Of a stretch of DNA of 64,000 bases, positions 7,893-17,272 are shown piece after piece. Within the stretch, counting starts at the first letter, position 1, and every line of letters starts with the position of its first letter. The notes beneath the pieces were generated by a model that saw nothing but the letters and a program-made list of their open reading frames with translations, was not told the DNA's origin and did not search any database. The position numbers and the translations under genes were made by a program. This DNA comes from Paenibacillus crassostreae (lineage in GTDB: Bacteria; Bacillota; Bacilli; Paenibacillales; Paenibacillaceae). Location: NCBI RefSeq assembly GCF_001857945.1, contig NZ_CP017770.1, forward strand, positions 3,162,001 to 3,226,000, written 5' to 3'.

Positions 7893-8771
7893 ATGAAAAT
7901 CCGTAAAGCCATCATTCCAGCAGCTGGATTAGGAACTCGCTTTCTACCTGCAACCAAGGCGATGCCGAAGGAAATGTTACCGATTGTGGACAAACCTACC
8001 ATCCAATATATAGTGGAAGAGGCAGTTGCCTCTGGAATTGAAGATATTATTATTGTTACTGGGAAAGGCAAACGTGCGATTGAGGATCATTTTGACTATT
8101 CATTCGAATTGGAGCACAATCTTACACAGAAGTTGAAATGGGATCTCCTCAACGAAGTCCGAAAGTCTTCCGAAATGGCGGATATTCACTATATTCGGCA
8201 GAAGGAACCCAAAGGGTTAGGCCATGCGATCTGGTGTGCGCGTAAGTTCATTGGTGACGAACCTTTTGCTGTTCTGCTAGGCGACGATATCGTAGAAGCA
8301 GAAGTGCCTTGTCTTAAACAAATGATCGCTGTGTATGAGCAATATCAATCTTCGATTGTAGGTGTGCAGCCTGTTCCATGGGACGAAGTATCCCGTTATG
8401 GCATTGTAGATGGTTCACAATTGGATGAACGAATATATCAAGCGAATCGATTGGTGGAGAAACCAAAACAGGAAGTAGCACCATCTAACTTGGCGATTAT
8501 GGGGCGCTATATTCTGACCCCGCAGATTTTTGATCTACTTGGTGAACAACATGAGGGTGTGAATGGTGAAATTCAACTAACTGATGCAATTTCCCGTCTA
8601 GGTGAGCTGGAGAGAATATTGGCATACCATTTTGAAGGACAACGACATGATGTTGGAGAGAAACTAGGGTTTATTGAAACAACGATCCACTACGCCTTAC
8701 AGCATCAGGAGCTAAGAGAAGATCTTCTTAAGTATATGAAACAGATGATTCATGATATTGAGCATTCATAA
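7893..8771 (+). CDS. galU: UTP-glucose-1-phosphate uridylyltransferase
   Basis: 292 residues, full length for GalU. It starts [34 protein letters not shown], with the nucleotide-binding G-x-G-T-R-x-x-P-x-T-K motif, then VVGVQP, GRY and the [10 protein letters not shown] segment typical of GalU rather than RmlA. It forms UDP-glucose from UTP and glucose-1-phosphate in the cytoplasm, the donor for teichoic acid and glycolipid glucosylation and a precursor of UDP-Gal and UDP-GlcA. AGGAGATC precedes ATG 7893 by 8 bases. A strong terminator follows. It stands just outside the glycan locus and may supply the initiating sugar. Confidence 0.95.
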   Translation: MKIRKAIIPAAGLGTRFLPATKAMPKEMLPIVDKPTIQYIVEEAVASGIEDIIIVTGKGKRAIEDHFDYSFELEHNLTQKLKWDLLNEVRKSSEMADIHYIRQKEPKGLGHAIWCARKFIGDEPFAVLLGDDIVEAEVPCLKQMIAVYEQYQSSIVGVQPVPWDEVSRYGIVDGSQLDERIYQANRLVEKPKQEVAPSNLAIMGRYILTPQIFDLLGEQHEGVNGEIQLTDAISRLGELERILAYHFEGQRHDVGEKLGFIETTIHYALQHQELREDLLKYMKQMIHDIEHS

Positions 8772-8787
8772 TATTAAATACCTAGAT

Positions 8788-8822
8788 AAAGAAGACGACC
8801 CCAGCTGGGGTCGTCTTCTTTA
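8788..8822. terminator. Bidirectional terminator between galU and the ligase-like gene
   Basis: Perfect stem AAAGAAGACGACCCC with GGGGTCGTCTTCTTT around AGCT-centred tip, A-rich on one side and T-rich on the other, placed between convergent genes. It should work for both. Confidence 0.9.
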
Positions 8823-8873
8823 CATTAGATCGGATTTGAATACCGAATAGATTCAAGGTCGCAAACGTTAAGT

Positions 8874-11339
8874 TTAAGAAATACTCTGTACAATCGCTTC
8901 AATCTGTTCTGTCTCCGTAGGATCAATCTGGATTAAGCGGTCTAATACTGCTTGGTCATTCAATCCTTGTTTCATTAGAGCAGCCACATACCAACGTGCA
9001 ATTTCTCGGTTCGTTGGATCAGTTAAATCTTCGATTAGTCCGAGCTTAAATGTCTCAATAGACTCAGCTGGCTGATTAAGTAGAAGCTGCATTTTACCTG
9101 TGTTGAGAATCATGGAAGGAGTATTAGCGAAAGCACGCCCAGACAATTGACCTTCAGGTAGAGTGGCGAGATGTACCAGTCCTGATTGAATCTTGTTGAA
9201 AGCTTCTATACCAGCTGTGAAATACTTATCTCTTAAAGTTAAATCTTGCATACCGTGAGCTGCATAACCTAATTCATGTGCTTGTGAGATAATTCGTTCA
9301 TACCACTCGATATCCCAATTGAAGTTCTCAGAATTAGCTACTAATAGGTCGAATGCTTGCTCTTGTTCACCTTTTAATTGATGAAGTGTGATTAGGCGAT
9401 TGATCATATATTTGTTATAGGGTTCATCTTTAAGTCCTTCAGTAATGACATTGTAAGCAGCATCATAGAACTCTTCACTCTGGTTCTGTGAATATACTTC
9501 TTGATAAAGAGAAGATAATAACAGCACTGAGTCTGGATGGTTTTTCCGTAAGCTAAGGTCTTTATCGAGTGGAGCTTTAATTTCTTCATAAGAAGAACTT
9601 GTCTGTGATAATTCACTAGCCTCAATACTAGCACTGCTAGCTTGGATATATCGGAATGACGTGAATAATACAACGATGGCACAAATCCCCAGGACTAGGC
9701 TGTATAGAGCACTTACACCGCTTCCCCTGAAGCGTAGTTTCTGAATACGAAGGGACTTATTCTCCATGACAGAAGCCATTCCTCCAAGCCCTAGATACAC
9801 GATAATACCAATAAACACGTAACTCATATTAAAGTCGAGCAGACTATGCAATAGAATAGATAGTACTAGAATGAGATACAAGAAATGAGACTCTCTCTCT
9901 TCCTCGCTCTCGGTGATATAATGACGAATATATTTATAGAATATATAGATTAGGAAGGCCATGAATATCACAAATCCAACGATACCGACCTCGACTAAGT
10001 ATTGAAGGAAGAAATTATGGGCTTGACGGCTTATATAAGGGTTGTTCTGATATTTCTCATATAATGCACCCCAAGCACCACCGCCTGCGCCTAGAACAGG
10101 ATAATCTTGTACAACCTTCATTGCATCTTTATAAAATGTTATCCGCTCTAGTACACTATGTTGTTGAAAGTTAATATTCTCTAGACGTGTACTCATATTC
10201 TCAGGGAGAATGTTACGTGCACTTGTTCCGATCAATAGAAAGGCAACAGCACCTACCACGATGACCGAGCCAACTGGAATCCATAGACTAGAAGTTTTAC
10301 GTTCCGACCAAGCTTGAAGTCCACGCTCAAGTAATGGAGCGACGAAACGTTGAATAACCCATCCGAGAAGGGCAACAACTGCCGATGCAAAAAGTAATAT
10401 TCCCCATCCTTTTGCGGCTTCACTGCCATTGTAGGTTGTATTCAATTGCAATCCTAATTCAGTAACCGTACTCGAGATCAATAGGGAGGCAATACCTGCG
10501 ATACCGATATACACAACCCATAGGATCTGTTTCACTGGCTTCAAAAACAACAGTAGTAGAACAAACACTACGGGAAGCATAACCAATCCACCACGTGATA
10601 ATGTTAATAGAACAGATAGGATAATAGGTACTAACATAAAAGCGTGAATAGCCTGACCATACCACTTCTTGGAACGAATCAGAAGAAATACGGTAGCGAA
10701 CAAGAAAGCCATGAGAAATGCAGCATATGTGTTAGCATACTGGAACACCGATGTCAGACGTAATCCATTAGAATCGCTCATGACAGCATCCGTATACTTT
10801 CCGTTCAAGACCCCACTAGAGAACCAGTTTACTAACTTTCCAGCGAATGTACCTTGTCCGAACCAATTAAGTAAACCGAATCCGACAATGATGTAAGCTA
10901 CCGTCATGATCGCAATTTGGATTACTTTATTCGCTAACTTGTCTCGTAGTAAGAACAGTCCAATAATGAACATGATGGCATATGTACATTGGATGATCAC
11001 CATATTCATTGCTAGATAATGCGAAGCAGCGCCGAAGAGTGAAAGTACAAACGTGATAGGTAGCAACAATACCCATATTGCCATCCAATCTCGTTGACCT
11101 TCTAGATTAATAGACTTGTGATCTTTAGCAATCCAGATCAATAGAATCACACAGGCCAGAGCTGCTGCCCAAAAGATAGGTTTCTCAAAGTTAAGCATCT
11201 GTCCATTAAATAATGCCACTTGAAATGGCGTCCATGCTAAATATAGAATGAGAGCGGCCATTAATACCCATGATAATACTGGTAATTTAATGACATCACT
11301 CGACCTTTTAGCCTGTTTACCGTATACTTGTTTAGACAA
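8874..11339 (-). CDS. O-antigen ligase / polymerase-like membrane protein with TPR-like tail
   Basis: About 820 residues. The first 520 or so hold 12 or more hydrophobic segments with the Wzy_C/WaaL-type region: a large loop with ERITFYKDAMKVVQDYPVLGAGGGAW (positions near residue 405) and RQAHNFFLQYLVEVG, the usual H-N-x-F-L-x-x-L-x-E-x-G motif. The final 270 residues are soluble and helical, TPR-like. Such proteins join a lipid-linked glycan to its acceptor or polymerise it; the S-layer O-oligosaccharyl transferase WsfB of Paenibacillus alvei belongs to this group. AAAGGAG abuts the TTG at 11348 directly, too close to use, so I place the start at TTG 11339, about 9 bases from the site. It is divergent from the rest of the locus. 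Confidence 0.8.
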   Translation of the reverse strand: MSKQVYGKQAKRSSDVIKLPVLSWVLMAALILYLAWTPFQVALFNGQMLNFEKPIFWAAALACVILLIWIAKDHKSINLEGQRDWMAIWVLLLPITFVLSLFGAASHYLAMNMVIIQCTYAIMFIIGLFLLRDKLANKVIQIAIMTVAYIIVGFGLLNWFGQGTFAGKLVNWFSSGVLNGKYTDAVMSDSNGLRLTSVFQYANTYAAFLMAFLFATVFLLIRSKKWYGQAIHAFMLVPIILSVLLTLSRGGLVMLPVVFVLLLLFLKPVKQILWVVYIGIAGIASLLISSTVTELGLQLNTTYNGSEAAKGWGILLFASAVVALLGWVIQRFVAPLLERGLQAWSERKTSSLWIPVGSVIVVGAVAFLLIGTSARNILPENMSTRLENINFQQHSVLERITFYKDAMKVVQDYPVLGAGGGAWGALYEKYQNNPYISRQAHNFFLQYLVEVGIVGFVIFMAFLIYIFYKYIRHYITESEEERESHFLYLILVLSILLHSLLDFNMSYVFIGIIVYLGLGGMASVMENKSLRIQKLRFRGSGVSALYSLVLGICAIVVLFTSFRYIQASSASIEASELSQTSSSYEEIKAPLDKDLSLRKNHPDSVLLLSSLYQEVYSQNQSEEFYDAAYNVITEGLKDEPYNKYMINRLITLHQLKGEQEQAFDLLVANSENFNWDIEWYERIISQAHELGYAAHGMQDLTLRDKYFTAGIEAFNKIQSGLVHLATLPEGQLSGRAFANTPSMILNTGKMQLLLNQPAESIETFKLGLIEDLTDPTNREIARWYVAALMKQGLNDQAVLDRLIQIDPTETEQIEAIVQSIS

Positions 11340-11428
11340 AGTTTTCAATCTCCTTTATTTGTAGATATGTAGTATTTTAACATAGGGAATGAATCACGGC
11401 TACTTGATTGGACTTGTAAGCAATTGAT

Positions 11429-12736
11429 ATGATATCGGTGGTGTTTAACATTAGTAATAAGTTATATCTGGTTCTTTATAAATTTGGCATATTGACGAAG
11501 CCTGTATTAAAAAGGATCTTTCCTTCATCATTAATCCAACGAACTAAGAAAAGGTTATTAAAGTCAGCATTTCCTATTGATAATAACAAAAAAGGTTTTT
11601 CGAATAATGAGGTTCTTTATATAGAAGGTGTTAATTTACTAGGATATGCTAGGGCTGAGATGGGAATTGGCGAGTCCTGCAGAATAGCTGCTAAAAGTAT
11701 GGATGCAGTAGACCTTTCGTTTGGGATACTTAACTTCACAGGTACAAATAGTGCCAGAATGTCCGATTTGACTTGGGCAAAGAAGGAAATATCTGAACCT
11801 ATTTATAATGTGAATATATTTCATATTAATGCAGAACAAATGATTGAAGTATACGCACATTACGGGAATACGATTTTTCAAAATAGATATAACATTGGAT
11901 ACTGGCATTGGGAGTTACCAGACTTTCCTGATGAATGGCAAGAGAGCTTTAGTCTAGTGGATGAAATATGGGCACCCTCAACATTTGTAGTAGATTCTAT
12001 TGCAATGAAAAGTCCAGTTCCTGTTGTGAAAATACCACATAGTATTGAAGTGAACATTAATGAAATTCGAGATCGGGCTTACTTCAATTTACCAGAAAGG
12101 ACATTCTTGTTCCTCTCTATGTATGACTTGAAAAGTTATCAGCAAAGGAAGAATCCACAAGCATCTATCAAGTCCTTCCAATTAGCTTTCCAACCAGATG
12201 ATGTATCTGTTGGATTGGTAATAAAAGTGAATAGTGCAACACGTCCTTCACAGGAATTAGATGAACTTTATTCACTAATAGGAAATTATAAGAATGTATA
12301 TCTAATTGAAAAAACGTTATCAAGAAATGATACTAATGCTTTAATTTTCGTAACAGACAGTTACATATCTCTTCATCGAAGTGAAGGCTTTGGTCTTGGA
12401 CTGGCAGAAGCTATGTATCTAGGTAAACCGGTCATTGGGACCAATTGGTCATCAAACACTGATTTTATGGATCACAGCAATTCATGTTTAGTAGATTACA
12501 ATTTAATTAAGCTTAATCATAATCACGGTCCATATAAAGCATACCAACACTGGGCGGATCCAGATGTTGAGCATGCAAGTAGATATATGCGAAAACTTTG
12601 TGAGGATAGAAACTTTTATAAAGAGATTTCGTTAAAAGGTGAGCAAGACATTAAAAGAAATTACTCTCCACAAGTTATAGGTGAAATGATCGAGAAAAGG
12701 CTACAGTATATTAATTTGTGGAAATTTGGAGGATGA
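11429..12736 (+). CDS. GT-B glycosyltransferase (GT4-like)
   Basis: 435 residues. The N-terminal part has GYARAEMGIGESCRIAAK, a glycine-rich loop common in GT4 enzymes of rhamnan clusters, and GYWHWELPDFPDEW; the C-terminal part has the nucleotide-sugar region SLHRSEGFGLGLAEAMYLGKPVI (E-x7-E pattern, about residues 311-333). It should transfer a mannose or rhamnose residue from a GDP- or dTDP-sugar to the growing chain at the inner face of the membrane. It is the first + strand gene of the glycan locus. The start is weak: ATG 11429 has no clear ribosome binding site, and a later GTG could be used. Confidence 0.85.
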   Translation: MISVVFNISNKLYLVLYKFGILTKPVLKRIFPSSLIQRTKKRLLKSAFPIDNNKKGFSNNEVLYIEGVNLLGYARAEMGIGESCRIAAKSMDAVDLSFGILNFTGTNSARMSDLTWAKKEISEPIYNVNIFHINAEQMIEVYAHYGNTIFQNRYNIGYWHWELPDFPDEWQESFSLVDEIWAPSTFVVDSIAMKSPVPVVKIPHSIEVNINEIRDRAYFNLPERTFLFLSMYDLKSYQQRKNPQASIKSFQLAFQPDDVSVGLVIKVNSATRPSQELDELYSLIGNYKNVYLIEKTLSRNDTNALIFVTDSYISLHRSEGFGLGLAEAMYLGKPVIGTNWSSNTDFMDHSNSCLVDYNLIKLNHNHGPYKAYQHWADPDVEHASRYMRKLCEDRNFYKEISLKGEQDIKRNYSPQVIGEMIEKRLQYINLWKFGG

Positions 12737-12737
12737 A

Positions 12738-13814
12738 ATGACAATTACTTGTGTAATCATGGCAGGGGGTAAAGGCGAAAGATTCTGGCCTAAAAGCCGA
12801 ACTAATCTCCCTAAACAGTTTTTGAATATCTCGGGTAACAAATCGATGATTCAACAATCTATAGCACGACTAGAGAAGTTGGTTGATATTAGCCAGATAT
12901 TTATTGTGACCAATGAATTGTATGCTGAATTAATTAAAGCGCAAATACCACATTTGCCGTTAGCAAATATTATTATTGAGCCAGTTGGAAGAAACACGGC
13001 ACCATGTATTGGGTTGGCGTCGATTATTATTGAGGAACGCTTTCCGGACAGCACAATGATTGTAATTCCTTCTGATCATATTATTGAGAATGAAGAAGGA
13101 TTTATACAAATTTTGGAAACCGCTGTAGAAGTGGCGCAGGATAATAGCAACTTAGTGACGCTAGGTATCCAACCAACTTATCCAGAGACCGGATATGGAT
13201 ATATTGAAAGTAGTGACCAATTTGAACTAATTAATCAATTATCTGTTCACAAAGTAAGTAAATTCGTTGAGAAGCCCAATCTTGAAACAGCTCAATCTTA
13301 TCTGGAATCAGGAAATTTCTTCTGGAACAGTGGAATTTTTGTTTGGAAAGTTGAGACAATAAGAAGCTATATAAAGGATCTAATGCCGGAGATGCATGAT
13401 ATCTTGGAGACTATGAAGACAGTATTTGAATCTAAAGACCGTGATGCGATCATTCGGTCAGAGTTTATTAAAATGCCAGACCAATCTATCGACTACGGTA
13501 TTATGGAGAAGGTCTCTAATATATATGTTATTCCTTGTGTGTTCGGGTGGGATGATGTTGGTAGTTGGACAGCCTTAGAACGGATTAATGAGCTCGATGA
13601 GAATGGCAATGTAATTAAAGGTAATATATTAAACCTTGATACGAAACGTTGTATTATTGAGAGTAATGGTAAGTTGATTGCCACCTTAGGAATTGAGGAT
13701 TTAATTATTGTTGATACTGAGGATGTAACTTTGATCTGTACAAAGGATAAAGCGCAGGAAGTAAAACTACTTCTGAAAGAATTACGTATGCAGAAACTTG
13801 AAAAGTATTTATAA
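12738..13814 (+). CDS. manC: Mannose-1-phosphate guanylyltransferase
   Basis: About 358 residues, nucleotidyltransferase fold. The start carries AGGKGERFWPKSR, the GMP signature G-G-x-G-x-R-x-W-P; FVEKP and GYGYIE follow as in type II GDP-Man pyrophosphorylases. It lacks the C-terminal phosphomannose isomerase cupin of bifunctional enzymes. It makes GDP-mannose from GTP and mannose-1-phosphate, the substrate for the next gene. GGAGG at 12728-12732 lies 5 bases before ATG 12738; an in-frame TTG at 12726 overlaps the site and is not used. No phosphomannomutase is in the window. Confidence 0.92.
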   Translation: MTITCVIMAGGKGERFWPKSRTNLPKQFLNISGNKSMIQQSIARLEKLVDISQIFIVTNELYAELIKAQIPHLPLANIIIEPVGRNTAPCIGLASIIIEERFPDSTMIVIPSDHIIENEEGFIQILETAVEVAQDNSNLVTLGIQPTYPETGYGYIESSDQFELINQLSVHKVSKFVEKPNLETAQSYLESGNFFWNSGIFVWKVETIRSYIKDLMPEMHDILETMKTVFESKDRDAIIRSEFIKMPDQSIDYGIMEKVSNIYVIPCVFGWDDVGSWTALERINELDENGNVIKGNILNLDTKRCIIESNGKLIATLGIEDLIIVDTEDVTLICTKDKAQEVKLLLKELRMQKLEKYL

Positions 13815-13842
13815 GTAAAAATCATACTATTTATAAGAATAA

Positions 13843-14823
<981 letters not shown>

Positions 14824-14834
14824 AGGCGGTATGA

Positions 14835-15797
14835 ATGAGAAATGTATTAATAACAGGAATTAATGGTTTCGCCGGAAGGCATCTGGGTGAACACTTGAAG
14901 AAAAACCATTATAAGGTTTATGGAACGACTAGAGAATCTAATAATTGTGCGGATCCATCTAAATATGTTGATGAAATGATTGTTTCAGATTTGGATAGTA
15001 AGGAAAATATTATTGAGCTAATTAAGCGTGCTAAACCTGAAGTTATCTTTCATTTAGCTGCGCAGAGTAACATAAAAGAATCATGGGATCATCCAAGTTC
15101 AACGATGTATGCTAACGTAGTTAAAAGCTTGTTCTTATTTGAAGCAGTTAAAGAAATCTCAAAAACGATCCGTGTGATTAATATTGGATCTTCTGAGGAA
15201 TATGGTCACTATGAAGGAATGTCATTTCCGATACTTGAGGGAAGTCCACTGCACCCGTTAAATCCTTATGGAGCATCTAAGATGAATATATCCATATTAG
15301 CTAAACAATTTTCTGAAAGTTTTGATATGGATATTATTCATTTAAGACCGTTCAATCATATTGGAACTGGACAAATAAAAGGCTTTGTAGTTCCTGACTT
15401 CGCGCATCAAATTGTGAATATTGAATCGGGACTTCAAGAACCAATCATATCCGTTGGTAATCTTACGTCAAAGAGAGACTTTACGGATGTAAGGGATATG
15501 GTAATGGGTTATCTTTTAGCTGCAGAAAAGGGAGTTAAGGGTGAAGTTTATAATCTCTGCTCAGGAAAAGAAATATCTATACAACATTTATTGAATTTGA
15601 TGATTTCCTTGTCCGATAAATCGGTGACAGTTAACCAAGACTTGAATAAAATGAGACCGGTTGATATTCCAACATATTTCGGATCTAACAAGAAATTCGT
15701 AGAACAGACTGGTTGGGAATGTTGTATAGACATTATTCAAACACTTGAAGATGTATTAAATGAAATAAGAAAAAGAGATTGGAAGAGGTTGACATGA
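14835..15797 (+). CDS. rmd: GDP-6-deoxy-D-lyxo-4-hexulose reductase (GDP-D-rhamnose synthesis)
   Basis: 320 residues, SDR fold with TGINGFAGRHL (residues 7-17) and YGASKMN catalytic Tyr/Lys, plus HLRPFNHIGTGQ, which is characteristic of Rmd-type reductases. It reduces the Gmd product to GDP-D-rhamnose. The pairing with gmd and the absence of a fucose synthetase (GMER) or perosamine aminotransferase next door support this over L-fucose. The stop TGA (15795-15797) overlaps the next ATG as ATGA, so export and precursor supply are coupled. The same gmd-rmd pair makes D-rhamnose for the S-layer glycan in Aneurinibacillus thermoaerophilus. Rmd versus another 4-reductase is the remaining doubt. Confidence 0.85.
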   Translation: MRNVLITGINGFAGRHLGEHLKKNHYKVYGTTRESNNCADPSKYVDEMIVSDLDSKENIIELIKRAKPEVIFHLAAQSNIKESWDHPSSTMYANVVKSLFLFEAVKEISKTIRVINIGSSEEYGHYEGMSFPILEGSPLHPLNPYGASKMNISILAKQFSESFDMDIIHLRPFNHIGTGQIKGFVVPDFAHQIVNIESGLQEPIISVGNLTSKRDFTDVRDMVMGYLLAAEKGVKGEVYNLCSGKEISIQHLLNLMISLSDKSVTVNQDLNKMRPVDIPTYFGSNKKFVEQTGWECCIDIIQTLEDVLNEIRKRDWKRLT

Positions 15798-16561
15798 GAC
15801 TTCATACTGTTTATATGGTTTGGGATATGGTGAAGCGAGACTTTAGGAATAAATATGCTGGATCATTTTTTGGATTGCTTTGGACTCTTCTATTACCAAT
15901 GGCGTCGATCGTTATCTATACTACGGTATTTTCTCAACTGATGGCTGCAAAGCTTCCCAATATGACGGGTAAGTTGGATTATAGCGTCTATTTAAGTTCA
16001 GGTATATTAGCATGGACTATATTTAATATTACGATTACTCGTTTTCAAAATATATTTATTGAGAACTCAAATATTGTGAAGAAAATTTATTTTCCTAAAT
16101 TTGTACTTTTCTTGTCGTTATTGATTTCGTCTATTATTGAACTAATTGTAAATTATGCCTTGTTATTAGTTGTTTTGTTACTACTAGGATATAGTGTGCA
16201 TATTAACTATCCATTAGTTTTACTAATTATAGTTCTTCAACAAATATTTTGTACTGGTATTGGATTGATTCTTTCAGTATTTAATGTTCATTTTAGAGAT
16301 TTAAATCAAATTACGTCGATCGTTATTCAGCTATGGTTTTGGTTAACTCCAATTGTTTATGTCGTTGATATTCTTCCTGTAGGATTAAAGAACTTAATGT
16401 ATCTTAATCCTATCTATTACTTTATGAAAGGATATCAAGTTCTGATTCTCGAGGGACGGTTGGAAAATATATTGATAATGATGTGTATTTCTATAGGTAC
16501 CTATATAGTAGGGTGGATTGTTTATAAAGTAATGATTGATGATATATCTGATTTGATTTAG
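15794..16561 (+). CDS. wzm: Polysaccharide ABC transporter, permease
   Basis: About 255 residues with six hydrophobic spans, ABC2-type. The N-terminal region has KRDFRNKYAGSFFGLLWTLL and the C-terminal half WFWLTPIVYVVDILP and NPIYYFMKGYQ, the usual Wzm/TagG signatures. Together with the ATP-binding subunit it moves a lipid-linked glycan from the cytoplasmic to the outer face of the membrane. GGAAGAGG lies 5 bases before ATG 15794, which overlaps the rmd stop; an upstream TTG at 15779 is unlikely. The presence of this pair shows that the main chain is completed inside the cell. Confidence 0.92.
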   Translation: MRLHTVYMVWDMVKRDFRNKYAGSFFGLLWTLLLPMASIVIYTTVFSQLMAAKLPNMTGKLDYSVYLSSGILAWTIFNITITRFQNIFIENSNIVKKIYFPKFVLFLSLLISSIIELIVNYALLLVVLLLLGYSVHINYPLVLLIIVLQQIFCTGIGLILSVFNVHFRDLNQITSIVIQLWFWLTPIVYVVDILPVGLKNLMYLNPIYYFMKGYQVLILEGRLENILIMMCISIGTYIVGWIVYKVMIDDISDLI

Positions 16562-16576
16562 GTAGGGGGGCGAAAT

Positions 16577-17272
16577 ATGGAAAACTTAAATTTTAATGAG
16601 AAACAAATGAAGGAACGCCTAACTGAAAGGATTCTCCATAGAATAAATAATGGGCTTAAAGAAAGAGCGGAAATTTCAAAAGATAACAATCAAAGTATAG
16701 ACTTGAAACCATTGATTGATTCTCACAATATAATGGATGTCGAATATTTCTCTCATAGAAGAATACTTGGAAAGCTAATCATATTTAGCAAAAGGGCTTT
16801 AAGGAAACTACTGTCTCCAATATTAATGAGACAGATTCATTTCAATCAGAGAGTTATTGATCACTTATATATTATTGATCATAAGATCACTTCTGATAAT
16901 ACATTAGAAGAGAATTATAAACAAATGACCATTGATATTGTTGATGAAATTGTTTGTGAAATGAAGGTCTTGATTGATGCTTCTATTAATAAAGAAGAAT
17001 ATCATAATGAAATTGAAGAGTTAAGACAAAGTACACTTAGTCTTAGCTCCGAGATATTAGAAATGAAAAATAATAACCCTAGCTTGCGTTCCAATATATT
17101 ATGTGCGTTATTAAATGATCTGGCTAAACTTGAAAATGATAACGGAAAAAAATATCATTTATTATTAATGGCGTTAAATGAGAATCCAGATGATTTGGAC
17201 TTAGAAGCGCGTGTTTTAAGTGCATTTGAAAGTATGAATAAAAGTAGGTTGAATACTAATGAATCAGTATGA
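16577..17272 (+). CDS. Unrecognised protein between the two exporter subunits
   Basis: 231 residues, no enzyme family recognised. Residues 55-105 (HRRILGKLIIFSKRALRKLL, then a QIHFNQRVIDHLY segment) form a basic amphipathic or membrane-associating stretch that also precedes catalytic domains in many cell-surface glycan enzymes. Acidic helices likely to form coiled coil follow (about 110-185). There is no signal peptide. The place between wzm and wzt, with its stop overlapping the wzt start by 14 bp, suggests that it works with the exporter or docks a glycosyltransferase to it. A GGGGGG-type site precedes ATG 16577. Function unknown. Confidence 0.7.
   Translation: MENLNFNEKQMKERLTERILHRINNGLKERAEISKDNNQSIDLKPLIDSHNIMDVEYFSHRRILGKLIIFSKRALRKLLSPILMRQIHFNQRVIDHLYIIDHKITSDNTLEENYKQMTIDIVDEIVCEMKVLIDASINKEEYHNEIEELRQSTLSLSSEILEMKNNNPSLRSNILCALLNDLAKLENDNGKKYHLLLMALNENPDDLDLEARVLSAFESMNKSRLNTNESV

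Noticed and set aside
14835..15797. Reductase as GDP-L-fucose synthase
   Set aside because: The H-L-R-P-F-N-H-x-G-x-G-Q segment and lack of the longer GMER-type features favour a 4-reductase giving GDP-D-rhamnose.
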